A stretch of 59,248 nt of DNA from Deltaproteobacteria bacterium (GTDB taxonomy: Bacteria > Desulfobacterota > BSN033 > UBA1163), in assembly GCA_020059605.1 (NCBI GenBank), contig JAGVBT010000105.1, forward strand, positions 1 to 59,248, written 5' to 3'. The notes under the pieces are model-generated. The model saw only the letters and a list, made by a program, of their open reading frames with translations. It did no database searches and was not told the DNA's origin. How positions within the stretch are numbered: position 1 is the first letter of the stretch; each line of letters starts with the position of its first letter. Below, piece by piece: positions 48,288 to 56,873 of this stretch. Made by a program: the position numbers and the translations under genes.

Positions 48288-49787
48288 CTATTTCGTTTTA
48301 TAGAGGTTGTCGATCAAATCGACCAGATCGAAAAAATAGTCCTTAAAACGATCCCCCCGCTCCCGGTCGATCTGGTTGACAAAAAAGTGCCCCCTCTTGC
48401 TCTTATCGTTCAACCCGTCCGGTATGACGATGATCATCTTCTGTATTTCGCCGGCCAGGATAAGACCGTCGAGGGCTTTTTTTATCCAGGAATTGGCCAT
48501 GCCTTCAACGGACATATTGTAGCCTAAGAGGAGGTAGAGAACGGGATAAGAATCCGTAAGGCTCCTCGAATACCCCGGGGGAAGATAGATTCCAAATTTC
48601 ATTCTTTTCTTTAATGAAGGGCTGGTAAAGTAGGCGACCCCCATCCTGCTGGGATACCGGTATAGTTCGTAGGGGTCGGTTCCAAAGTCTCCCCCGGAGA
48701 AATGGTCAGAGACAAAACTGAAGAGAGTCGTGAAACGGTTGGCGACCACGATGGCCTCTTTGACTCCCTGTTTTGCCTGTTCAAAACTGAGCCCAATATT
48801 CTCCTTGTTAAACCCGACATGTCCGCCAGGATATCTGATGTAAACCCGTTTATCATGGAAGTGGGGGATCCTGGGGAAGTTCTCGGGAAAGCCATTTTCG
48901 ATCCTGACCGGAAGGCCCCGGCCGAGCACCGTCTGAACAAAATGTTCGGCATGGAGGTTAAACTGAAATTCATCTTCTGTGCCTGCATCGATATAGAGGT
49001 TAAGATTTTCGAGGAGTTCGAAAGACAAGGCCTCCGTACGGATCAGCGGGTCTTCAGCGAAGAAATGATCGTGATTGGGATTTTCCGTGAACATCCCGTC
49101 ACCCTCGCCATGGTCTCCCGATCCCGGCACGCCGTCCAGACCCACATCGGAAAAAGGTTCCCCCGGATCGAACATCCCATTTCCATTCAGATCGGTGAAG
49201 GGTTCATGAAACTGTTTCAAGACGGGTTCCCCCGAGCTTCTCTTCCTATTCCCGTCACGATCCAAAGCCAGTAAAACCTCCACCCAATCGCCCGGAGCGG
49301 GGTCTTCAAAGGTGATGACCGGCAGGATCCCATCCGGGTTAAACGTTCCATCCTTAAAATTCAAAAGGGTTGTAGGGACCCTCGCATTTCCAGCGTTAAT
49401 TCCCGGGGGATAATAGGTGGAGAGGGGATTATAATAGACAGGGTTCCCGAAGCTAATGGTAAGGTCCTTGAGCATATTGATCAGTGTGCCCCGGTTGGGG
49501 TAAGTTGCGGGCTTGTCGTAGTGTCCAAGCATATCGACTTCGATAAATTTAAGGAGGTAGGCCATATCGAGAGGGCCCCCGAGAGAGGCGATTGTGTTAA
49601 AAAAGTCAGGGCGCTCCAATCCAATATTCATCGCCCCGTATCCTCCCATTGAGACGCCCCCGATCGCCCTGAATTGAGGGCTCCCTTTGCCTTTCTTCCC
49701 CCCCCAGGGGATGGCCGATTGCGCCTCGGGAGAGAGGTGGCATAAACCCATGAGGATCGTTAAGAGGAAAGCTAATGTTTTCATCAT
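48288..49787 (-). CDS. Secreted alpha/beta-hydrolase (esterase D family), apparently circularly permuted
   Basis: Protein of 499 residues with a signal peptide (KTLAFLLTILMGLCHL). The nucleophile elbow GGVSMGGYGAMN (Ser46) comes first, then the acid loop YIDAGTEDEF (Asp268/Asp272), then the histidine loop YPGGHVGF (His323). Only after these comes the part that normally opens the esterase D fold: MKFGIYLPPGYS, YPVLYLLLGYN, MIIVIPDG and LVDLIDNLYKTK (residues 397-499). In usual members LIDxxYxT is directly followed by the nucleophile region, so the ends seem joined and a new start made. A region of about 175-240 holds aspartate-rich DRDGN and DLNGNG loops, likely calcium sites. An assembly or annotation artefact is unlikely because the frame is single and continuous. 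Confidence 0.8.
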   Translation of the reverse strand: MMKTLAFLLTILMGLCHLSPEAQSAIPWGGKKGKGSPQFRAIGGVSMGGYGAMNIGLERPDFFNTIASLGGPLDMAYLLKFIEVDMLGHYDKPATYPNRGTLINMLKDLTISFGNPVYYNPLSTYYPPGINAGNARVPTTLLNFKDGTFNPDGILPVITFEDPAPGDWVEVLLALDRDGNRKRSSGEPVLKQFHEPFTDLNGNGMFDPGEPFSDVGLDGVPGSGDHGEGDGMFTENPNHDHFFAEDPLIRTEALSFELLENLNLYIDAGTEDEFQFNLHAEHFVQTVLGRGLPVRIENGFPENFPRIPHFHDKRVYIRYPGGHVGFNKENIGLSFEQAKQGVKEAIVVANRFTTLFSFVSDHFSGGDFGTDPYELYRYPSRMGVAYFTSPSLKKRMKFGIYLPPGYSRSLTDSYPVLYLLLGYNMSVEGMANSWIKKALDGLILAGEIQKMIIVIPDGLNDKSKRGHFFVNQIDRERGDRFKDYFFDLVDLIDNLYKTK

Positions 49788-49836
49788 AAGCTCTATAATA
49801 ACATAAAAATAACCTAAGTTCTTCTTTTTTGCGAGC

Positions 49837-49964
49837 TCCCGATTTAGGATACGGTCTTTACGAGCGAAGCGAAGTCATCTCGTTTTTCGCGATGAGATTG
49901 CCACGCACCTTCCAAGCGCTCGCAATGACGGTCTGGGAGAGGGCTCCCTTTTTCTAAATCGGGA
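49837..49964. repeat. MITE-like element with short inverted ends
   Basis: The ends TCCCGATTTAG (49837-49847) and CTAAATCGGGA (49954-49964) form an 11-base perfect inverted repeat. The interior has GAGCGAAGCGAAGTCATCTCG-like sequence and GCACCTTCCAAGCGCTCGCAATGACGG, the type of dispersed repeat often seen beside genes in this group. No coding potential. It lies between divergently transcribed esterase and deoxyhypusine-synthase-family genes. Confidence 0.6.
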
Positions 49965-50051
49965 TTTGGGCCGAGGATTTTTTCTTGACTTCTTATTTTT
50001 AATCTGTTAATTTCCGCAAAAAATCAATCGTCCCCGCAGGGTGTTTCCCCG

Positions 50052-51101
50052 ATGAAAAAAAGAGGAAAATCGGCCTATCTTCACCAGCCCGTTCGGTCAC
50101 TCGACATGAAAAAGACCAGGAGCCTTTACGATCTGGTCCGGGCCTTTGAGCACACCTCGTTCCAGAGCCGGAATCTCTTTAAATGTTTTGAGGTGTTTCG
50201 GAAGATGCTCAGCGATCCGGCCTGCATCATTTTTATGGGGTTGTCCGGAGCCATGATCCCGGGCGGGATGAGAAAGGTGATCCGGGATATGATCGAGATG
50301 AAGTTGATCGATGTCCTCGTATCCACGGGCGCCAACATCTTCCATGACCTTTTTGAGAGCTTCGGGTATCGGCATTATGTCGGATCGGAAGAGGGGGATG
50401 ATGACGCCCTGCGAAAGCACCGGATCGTGCGGGTCTATGACGCCCTGATGGATGATCACGAGATCAACCAGGTCATCTACTTGCTTTCGAAAGTTTCGGA
50501 GGAGATGGAGGAGCAGGTGATTTCTTCAAGACGGTACCTGGAGGTCCTGGGACATCGAATCGACGATGATGGATCGATCCTGAAAACGGCCTCCCGCTGT
50601 GGCGTTCCCGTCTTTGTCCCGGCGCTCAGCGACAGTTCCATCGGCATCGGGCTGACCTTTCTCCATGCCCGGAAGAAGAATCCTTCGACAGGACTGATTA
50701 TCGACCAGATCCGGGACAGCTTTGAAATCGCCCAGTTGAAACGAATCGCCAAAACGACGGGAGCGATCTATATCGGAGGAGGGGTCCCGAAGAACTATAT
50801 CCAGCAGTTAGGACCGGTGAGCGAGCTTCTTTTCAGGAGGGAGAGCGGCCACCGGTTTGCCTTCCAGGTGACCACGGATGATCCCAAATGGGGTGGCCTC
50901 TCCGGTTGCACCTTTGAGGAGGCAAAATCCTGGGGTAAGATCGAGAAGGCATCGGCTTATGCGGCTGTCTATATGGATGCCACCGTGGCCCTTCCCCTGC
51001 TCGTGGGAGCCATCCTTCAAGCGGGAAAGATTTGCCGGGAGAGAAAAAGGCGCCGGTTTCAATGGGAAGGAGACCGCCTGAAAACTATCACACTTGCCTA
51101 A
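50052..51101 (+). CDS. Deoxyhypusine synthase family protein
   Basis: NAD-dependent enzyme of 349 residues. Family regions include FMGLSGAMIPGGMRKVI, a DVLVSTGANIFHDL segment, VPVFVPALSDSSIGIGL and the active-site GGGVPKNYIQQ containing the lysine that carries the aminobutyl group in deoxyhypusine synthase. Bacteria lack eIF5A, so such homologues more likely make a polyamine such as homospermidine or another modified amine; the real substrate is unknown. The ATG at 50052 has a poor ribosome site; an ATG at 50106 is the alternative. No polyamine genes are next to it. Confidence 0.88.
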   Translation: MKKRGKSAYLHQPVRSLDMKKTRSLYDLVRAFEHTSFQSRNLFKCFEVFRKMLSDPACIIFMGLSGAMIPGGMRKVIRDMIEMKLIDVLVSTGANIFHDLFESFGYRHYVGSEEGDDDALRKHRIVRVYDALMDDHEINQVIYLLSKVSEEMEEQVISSRRYLEVLGHRIDDDGSILKTASRCGVPVFVPALSDSSIGIGLTFLHARKKNPSTGLIIDQIRDSFEIAQLKRIAKTTGAIYIGGGVPKNYIQQLGPVSELLFRRESGHRFAFQVTTDDPKWGGLSGCTFEEAKSWGKIEKASAYAAVYMDATVALPLLVGAILQAGKICRERKRRRFQWEGDRLKTITLA

Positions 51102-51154
51102 CCATCCTCCGTTTCTATTCAAACTCTTCATTTTCTAAGCTCCTTTTTCCTATC

Positions 51155-51436
51155 AGGGTTCAAGGATTCAAGGGGTCAAGGGTCCCAGTAAGACATTAAA
51201 GAACATTACGTTGACCATTAAAGTCGTTGGTTTGAGGGTTAAAGCTAAGATGCCGGTGTTGTCAATGGGTTAGGTCATTGGGTTTAAAGATTTCACTTTA
51301 CCCATTCACTCTGCCTAAACTGGGTTCCTAACCCTTGTCTTTACCTAACCATATTCATTGGTTGAGGGTGGCCTTTAGGCCATGATCAATTTATTTTGAC
51401 TCACCGGAGTCCTTGAAACCTTGACCCCTTGAACCC
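51155..51436. repeat. Non-coding element with inverted GGTTCAAGG-word arms
   Basis: The arms at about 51155-51187 (AGGGTTCAAGGATTCAAGG, GGGTCAAGG) and 51405-51436 (CCTTGAAACCTTGACCCCTTG) are inverted copies of the same words. The 220 bases between contain GGTTAGG/CCTAACC-type segments that can also pair (for instance GGGTTAGGTCATTGGG with CCTAACCCTTG). This fills most of the 410-base gap 51102-51511. No reading frame of note was found inside. Confidence 0.55.
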
Positions 51437-51445
51437 AAAAAAGGG

Positions 51446-51473
51446 TTGAAAATGGCGTTACAATAGTTATATT
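51446..51473 (+). promoter_or_regulatory. Promoter of the ClpX-like gene
   Basis: TTGAAA (51446-51451) and TATATT (51468-51473) with a 16-base spacer, about 38 bases upstream of the ATG at 51512. Confidence 0.55.
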
Positions 51474-51511
51474 ATTTGTATAACTTGTCAAAAAAAAGGA
51501 GTTTAGGGGCG

Positions 51512-53299
51512 ATGAAAGATTCCGATTCAAAAATCCCTGACCAGAAGGAGCTGGAGAAGGAGCTCAATGAGTATTTGGGAAAGAAGTACGGAGACCGGAT
51601 CCGGCTGGTCGTTCCCATGCTCTTTCCCAAACCCCAGGCCGAAGAGGTCTCGAAAGAGGAAAAAGAGACCGGAGAGAAAAAGAGAAAAATCCAATTTGAC
51701 CTGAAGCCCGAGGAACTGGAGGCCTTCCTCAACGACTATATTATCCGGCAGGAAGAGGCCAAGGAAATCCTGGCCACCAAAATCTGCACCCACTTCAACC
51801 GGATCAAGTTCACCGAGATCACTCAGGGGAAGACACGGTATGAAGGGGTGGGCCATATCAAGAATAATATTCTGATGATCGGCCCCACCGGCGTGGGCAA
51901 GACCTACCTGATCAAATTGATCGCAAAAAAGATTGGCGTTCCTTTTGTCAAGGGGGACGCGACCAAGTTCAGCGAGACCGGTTATGTGGGGGGGGATGTA
52001 GAGGACCTCGTCCGCGATCTCGTTTATGAGGCCAATGGCGATATTGAGATGGCTCAGTACGGGATCATCTATATCGATGAGATCGATAAGATCGCCTCGT
52101 CCAACCACATCATCGGCCCGGATGTCTCAAGAACAGGAGTCCAGCGGGCTCTCCTCAAACCGATGGAAGAAACAGAGGTCGACCTCAAGGTTCCCCATGA
52201 CCCTATCTCACAGCTGGAGGCGATCGAACATTACCGCAGAACCGGAAAGAAGGAAAAGCGCACAATCAATACGAAACATATCCTTTTTATCATGAGCGGA
52301 GCCTTCAACGGCCTGGAGGAGATGGTGAAAAGGCGCCTGAACCGGGAGGGAATCGGTTTCGGAGCGGAGATCCGATCCAAAGATGAAAGAGCGGAATATC
52401 TCAAACAGGTAAGAGCGGAGGACCTCATCGCCTACGGGTTTGAGTCGGAATTCATTGGACGGCTTCCGGTCGATGCCATCTTTGAGAGACTGGAGATCAA
52501 TGACCTCTATGCGATTCTCAAGAATCCCAATAATCCCATCATCCTGGGGAAGAAGAAGGATTTCAAATCGTACGGGATCGACGTCCAGTTTGAAGAGGAT
52601 GCCCTTTACGAGTTGGCTGTGAAGGCGCATGAGGAGAAAACGGGTGCGAGGGGACTGGTCAGCGCCGTGGAGAAGGTGCTCCTCAAATTTGAGAAAAGGC
52701 TTCCTTCAACGGATATTCGCCAATTCGTCGTCACCCGCGAGGTGACCGAACATCCGGAACAGGAACTGGAACGATTGCTCCAGGACCCCATGCATCCCGA
52801 GAGGCTGGCCCGGTTTGAGAAACTTCTCTCACGGGAGAAGAGGGAGTTGAAGGAGTCGATCCTGAGCAGGGAAGGGGAGTTCCGCAGACGCTACGGCGTT
52901 GCCTTCCCGGAGAGCAGAATCGATCTGATCGTCCGCCGGATGGCCGAGAGGGGTTACGATGTCAACACCGTCTTTGAAGAGGCGGTGGAGGTTCAGCGGC
53001 AGGTCGAGGAATTTGAGAGAGATTTCCAGCGGAGAAATGGAATCCGGCTCCAGTTTAACGGAGAAGCAGTCGATCGGATCACGGAAATGGCCCTCGAAGA
53101 GGATATGAAGGGGGAAATGGTTTGCTCCCGTCTGTTAAAGGATTACGAGCATGGGATGAAACTGATCCGGGACAGAATGGGCCGGAAGGAGTTTGTGATT
53201 ACGAAGGAAGCAATCGATGATCCGGAAGGATATCTCAACCGGGTTATCCAGGAGGTCTACAGCCGGCGGTTCGAGCTGGAAGCCGAGGGTAACGGATAA
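51512..53299 (+). CDS. ClpX-like AAA+ ATPase without zinc finger, with duplicated C-terminal small domain
   Basis: AAA+ unfoldase of about 595 residues. Core motifs: GPTGVGKT (Walker A, residues 124-131), pore loop GYVG (157-160), YIDEIDK (Walker B, Asp189-Glu190), GIGFGAEI containing the IGF tripeptide (281-283) used by ClpX to dock on ClpP, and TGARGL (sensor 2). The N-terminal C4 zinc domain of ClpX is missing and is replaced by a charged segment. The RKH-loop region has a longer insert. The C-terminal 150 residues (about 513-585) resemble the small AAA+ domain (358-430): both have QF-x-x-(E/G)-(D/E)A, a helical stretch, then FV(V/I)T(R/K)E and a PE-x-x-L-x-R end. The start at 51512 follows an AGGGG site. 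Its stop overlaps the start of dnaJ by one base. Confidence 0.88.
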   Translation: MKDSDSKIPDQKELEKELNEYLGKKYGDRIRLVVPMLFPKPQAEEVSKEEKETGEKKRKIQFDLKPEELEAFLNDYIIRQEEAKEILATKICTHFNRIKFTEITQGKTRYEGVGHIKNNILMIGPTGVGKTYLIKLIAKKIGVPFVKGDATKFSETGYVGGDVEDLVRDLVYEANGDIEMAQYGIIYIDEIDKIASSNHIIGPDVSRTGVQRALLKPMEETEVDLKVPHDPISQLEAIEHYRRTGKKEKRTINTKHILFIMSGAFNGLEEMVKRRLNREGIGFGAEIRSKDERAEYLKQVRAEDLIAYGFESEFIGRLPVDAIFERLEINDLYAILKNPNNPIILGKKKDFKSYGIDVQFEEDALYELAVKAHEEKTGARGLVSAVEKVLLKFEKRLPSTDIRQFVVTREVTEHPEQELERLLQDPMHPERLARFEKLLSREKRELKESILSREGEFRRRYGVAFPESRIDLIVRRMAERGYDVNTVFEEAVEVQRQVEEFERDFQRRNGIRLQFNGEAVDRITEMALEEDMKGEMVCSRLLKDYEHGMKLIRDRMGRKEFVITKEAIDDPEGYLNRVIQEVYSRRFELEAEGNG

Positions 53300-54219
53300 T
53301 GGCGAAAAGAGATTATTATGAAATTTTAGGCGTCAACAAGAACGCCAGTGACGAAGAGGTCAAACGGGCCTACCGGAAATTGGCGATGAAATATCATCCG
53401 GACCGGAATCCGAATAAGAAGGAGGCGGAGGAACGCTTCAAAGAGATTAACGAGGCCTATGCGGTTTTGAGCGACAAAGAGAAACGCAAACAATACGATA
53501 CCTTTGGCGCCGAAGGATTCCGACAACGCTTCACTCAGGAGGACATCTTCCGGGGATCCGATTTCGAGGAGATTCTTTCGGGTCTCTTTGGCGGAAGGGG
53601 GCGGCGGGAATTCAAGTTTGGGAGAGGAGGAGGCGGTTTTGATTTCGGAGATCTTTTCGGGGGTTCATACGCCTACCAGGGAACGGGCCGGATGCCTCAG
53701 AAGGGAGAAGACATCCTTTACGAATTGACGATTTCTCTCGAAGAGGCGGTTTCAGGCGGAGAGAAAAGAATTTCGTATCGGAAAAATGGCGAGGTGCAGG
53801 AAGTTTCCGTTAAGATCCCGAAGGGAATATCCGCCGGGAAAAAGCTGAGGCTCGCCGGCAAGGGGAGGGAGGGGAAAAAAGGCGGTCCCCCGGGAGATCT
53901 TTATCTCCAGATCTCCATACGGGAACATCCTGTCTTTGCCAGGGAGGGGGATGACCTGATTGTGGAGAAAGAGATTACTGTCTCAGAGGCCATTCTGGGA
54001 ACTTCCATCGAGGTTCCCACCCTTGAAGGAATCAAGCGAATCAAGGTTCCTCCGGGAACCCAGAGCCATACGAAAATGCGATTGAAAGGGCTCGGCATTC
54101 CCCGTCTTGAGAAAGAGGGCAGGGGGGACGAATATGTGAAACTGATCGTGAAAATTCCCCAAAGGGTAACGGATAAAGCAAAGCATCTGATCCAGGAACT
54201 TGCCGGAGAAGGCATCTAA
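53299..54219 (+). CDS. DnaJ/CbpA-type J-domain co-chaperone
   Basis: Type II J protein of 306 residues. J domain at residues 1-70 with [21 protein letters not shown] and the invariant HPD of [10 protein letters not shown] Gly/Phe-rich linker (about 85-130) follows, then two beta domains ending in a dimerisation region; there is no zinc-finger. The start overlaps the stop of the ClpX-like gene (TAATG). It would stimulate a DnaK partner not encoded in this window. The overlap suggests it delivers substrates to, or is produced in fixed ratio with, the ATPase. Confidence 0.94.
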   Translation: MAKRDYYEILGVNKNASDEEVKRAYRKLAMKYHPDRNPNKKEAEERFKEINEAYAVLSDKEKRKQYDTFGAEGFRQRFTQEDIFRGSDFEEILSGLFGGRGRREFKFGRGGGGFDFGDLFGGSYAYQGTGRMPQKGEDILYELTISLEEAVSGGEKRISYRKNGEVQEVSVKIPKGISAGKKLRLAGKGREGKKGGPPGDLYLQISIREHPVFAREGDDLIVEKEITVSEAILGTSIEVPTLEGIKRIKVPPGTQSHTKMRLKGLGIPRLEKEGRGDEYVKLIVKIPQRVTDKAKHLIQELAGEGI

Positions 54220-54298
54220 ATGCACGGTTTTCAATCGTCCATTCCCAGTTTTCAATTCCTAACTTTTCACTCTTAACTCCTCGTTTTTTTTGCCTTCG

Positions 54299-54325
54299 TT
54301 GACTTTTCAATCGATCTGTTATAAA
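54299..54325 (+). promoter_or_regulatory. Possible promoter of the Lon-like protease gene
   Basis: TTGACT (54299-54304) and TATAAA (54320-54325) with a short 15-base spacer; 43 bases upstream of the ATG. Confidence 0.4.
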
Positions 54326-54368
54326 TAAGACCAGAAGAAATCGCTCTTGCCGAAGGAGGGGGAAACCC

Positions 54369-56873
54369 ATGGTGGAGAACAGGCATGAAGAAGTACCCGT
54401 GGAGAAATTGAGATGGCGATGCGATCCCGATTCATTCTCTTTTGAAACCACCGAATCGATCCAACCCTGCAGCGAGATCATCGGTCAGGACAGGGCCTTA
54501 GAGGCGATCCGGGTCGGGCTCGGGATTAACAGCATCGGGTATAACATCTTTGTCACCGGCCTGGCAGGGACAGGGCGTTTCACAACGATCAAGTCGGTTC
54601 TGAAAGAACTTGATGCCGCCGGAAAGATTCCCAATGATATCTGCTACGTGAATAACTTTAAAAATGTGGACATGCCCCATATGTTCAGCCTTCCCGCAGG
54701 CAAGGGAAATGATTTCAAAAAAGAGATGGAGACCCTGATCGAATCGCTCAAGAAGAAGATCCCCCTCATCTTTGAGAATGAGAACTACCTCAATAAGAAG
54801 AAGGAACTGGTGGAAGGATTCCGGAACAAGCAGGCCGAGATGTTCCGGGAGTTTGAAAAGAAAGTGAACAAGGAGGGCTTCGCCCTCGTTCAAATCCAGA
54901 TGGGACCCTATTCACGGCCTGGTATTTTTCCGATGGTAGAGGGAAACCCGGTCAACATTGAGCAGTTGGAAACAATGGCGGAAGAAGAAAAGTTTTCCCG
55001 GGAGGAGCTCGGAAAACTGAAGGAGAAACAGGCCGAACTCATCAACGAATTGGAAAGCCTCTTCAAGGAGACCCGGAAATCGGAGAAGGAAATCAAGGAT
55101 GAATTGTCCGCCCTCGATATGGAGGTGATCTCCCCGGTCATCAAAGATTCCATCGCGGACATCAAGGAGAGGTTTAATTTTCCTAAGATTCATCAGTACC
55201 TGAGCGATGTCCAGGAGGATATCCTGGCCAATCTTCATCGGTTCAGGGAAAAAGAGGAAGCCGGACCTTCACCTCTTCCCGGGCTTGTTCTTCCCCAACC
55301 GGTGGATGCCTTTACCGAATATCAGGTCAATGTCCTGGTGGACAACTCCGAGACCAAAGGGGCGCCCATCATCATAGAGATGACGCCAAATTACCGGAAC
55401 CTTTTCGGCACCATCGAACGGGTGGTGGAGCGCTCGGGCATATGGAAGACCGACTTCACCCATATCAAGGCAGGGTCTTTCTTAAGGGCCAATGGCGGGT
55501 ATTTGATCTTCAATGCACTCGATGGCCTTGTGGAGCCGGGGGTCTGGCCCGCCCTGAAACGGACCCTGAAGAACCAGGTGATGGAGGTTCAGACTTACGA
55601 TCCCTTCTATTTTTTTGCCACCAGCGCCCTTAAACCGGAGCCCATCGAATGCGATACGAAAGTCATCATGATCGGCGATTCTTATCTCTTCCATCTCCTC
55701 TTTAACCTGGATGACGACTTTAAAAAAGTATTTAAGATCAAGGCCGACTTTGATTCGGTGATGGAGAAGGACGACGCGAAGATCCTCCAGTATGCCTGCT
55801 TCATCCGGAAGATCTGCGACGAGGAGAAGTTAAAACCGTTTGATAAGACGGGCGTGGCCGCGGTCGTCGAGTATGGGACGGAAATTGCAGGAAGACAGAA
55901 AAAACTTTCGGCCCGTTTTCATGTCATCGCCGATATCCTCAGGGAGGCCAATTACTGGGCTTCGAAGGACGGGAGCGATGTGGTAAAGGAGAAACATGTG
56001 GATCTGGCGATCCAGAAGAAGGTCCACCGAGTGAATCTCATCGAGGAAAAAATACAGGAGATGATCGAGGACGGAACCATCATGATTGACTCGGATGGAA
56101 GAGTGGTAGGCCAGGTCAACGGCCTCTCCGTTTATAACCTTGGGGATTATTCCTTCGGAAAACCCTCGAGGATTACTGTCACGACCTCCCTGGGGAAGGC
56201 CGGGATCATCAATATCGAGAGGGAGGTGGAAATGAGCGGCCCCATCCATAATAAAGGGGTCTATATCCTTTCGGGATACCTCCGGGACCGGTATGCCCAG
56301 GACAAGCCGATCACCATGAGCGCCAGCATCTGTTTTGAGCAGTCTTACAGCGGGGTGGAAGGGGACAGCGCCTCCTCCACGGAACTGTATGCCCTTCTGT
56401 CGAGCCTTTCCGGTCTTCCCCTCCGGCAGGATATTGCCATCACGGGGTCCGTCAATCAAAAAGGGGAGATTCAACCCATCGGCGGGGTGAATGAGAAGGT
56501 CGAGGGGTTCTTCGAAGTTTGCAAGGCCAAGGGGTTAACGGGAAATCAGGGCGTGATGATTCCTCACCTCAATGTCGATGACCTGATGTTGAGGAAGGAT
56601 GTGGTGCAGGCGATTGCGGGAGGGAAGTTCCATGTCTACCCGGTCAAAACGATCGACCAAGGGATCGAGATTCTAACCGGTGTGAAGGCAGGGGAGAGGC
56701 TGGAAGACGGAGAATTTCCTAAAGACACGGTCAATGACCGGGTGGACAGGAGGCTTCAGGATTTGGGAAAGAAGATCAAAGAGTATGAGGGAGGCGGAGA
56801 GGAATCCAAGGAAAAGAAGAAAAAGAGAGGGAAAGCCTCTTGTAGAGTCGAGTCTCCGACCTGCAATGGGTAG
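54369..56873 (+). CDS. Lon-related ATP-binding protease (LonB/LonH group)
   Basis: Protein of 834 residues with an N-terminal AAA+ region and C-terminal Lon protease domain. The P-loop-like segment is TGLAGTGRFTT, with Arg70 where Walker A has lysine, a change characteristic of this Lon-related group (YcbZ-like). A coiled-coil region lies around residues 110-270. The Lon catalytic dyad is Ser667 (EGDSASST) and Lys710 (GVNEKVEGF), 43 residues apart as in E. coli Lon. GGYLIFNALDGLVEPGVW and NIEREVEMSGPIHNKGVYIL are also typical. AAGGAGGGGG precedes the ATG. It likely degrades damaged or regulatory proteins. It follows ClpX-like and DnaJ genes in the same direction. Confidence 0.92.
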   Translation: MVENRHEEVPVEKLRWRCDPDSFSFETTESIQPCSEIIGQDRALEAIRVGLGINSIGYNIFVTGLAGTGRFTTIKSVLKELDAAGKIPNDICYVNNFKNVDMPHMFSLPAGKGNDFKKEMETLIESLKKKIPLIFENENYLNKKKELVEGFRNKQAEMFREFEKKVNKEGFALVQIQMGPYSRPGIFPMVEGNPVNIEQLETMAEEEKFSREELGKLKEKQAELINELESLFKETRKSEKEIKDELSALDMEVISPVIKDSIADIKERFNFPKIHQYLSDVQEDILANLHRFREKEEAGPSPLPGLVLPQPVDAFTEYQVNVLVDNSETKGAPIIIEMTPNYRNLFGTIERVVERSGIWKTDFTHIKAGSFLRANGGYLIFNALDGLVEPGVWPALKRTLKNQVMEVQTYDPFYFFATSALKPEPIECDTKVIMIGDSYLFHLLFNLDDDFKKVFKIKADFDSVMEKDDAKILQYACFIRKICDEEKLKPFDKTGVAAVVEYGTEIAGRQKKLSARFHVIADILREANYWASKDGSDVVKEKHVDLAIQKKVHRVNLIEEKIQEMIEDGTIMIDSDGRVVGQVNGLSVYNLGDYSFGKPSRITVTTSLGKAGIINIEREVEMSGPIHNKGVYILSGYLRDRYAQDKPITMSASICFEQSYSGVEGDSASSTELYALLSSLSGLPLRQDIAITGSVNQKGEIQPIGGVNEKVEGFFEVCKAKGLTGNQGVMIPHLNVDDLMLRKDVVQAIAGGKFHVYPVKTIDQGIEILTGVKAGERLEDGEFPKDTVNDRVDRRLQDLGKKIKEYEGGGEESKEKKKKRGKASCRVESPTCNG

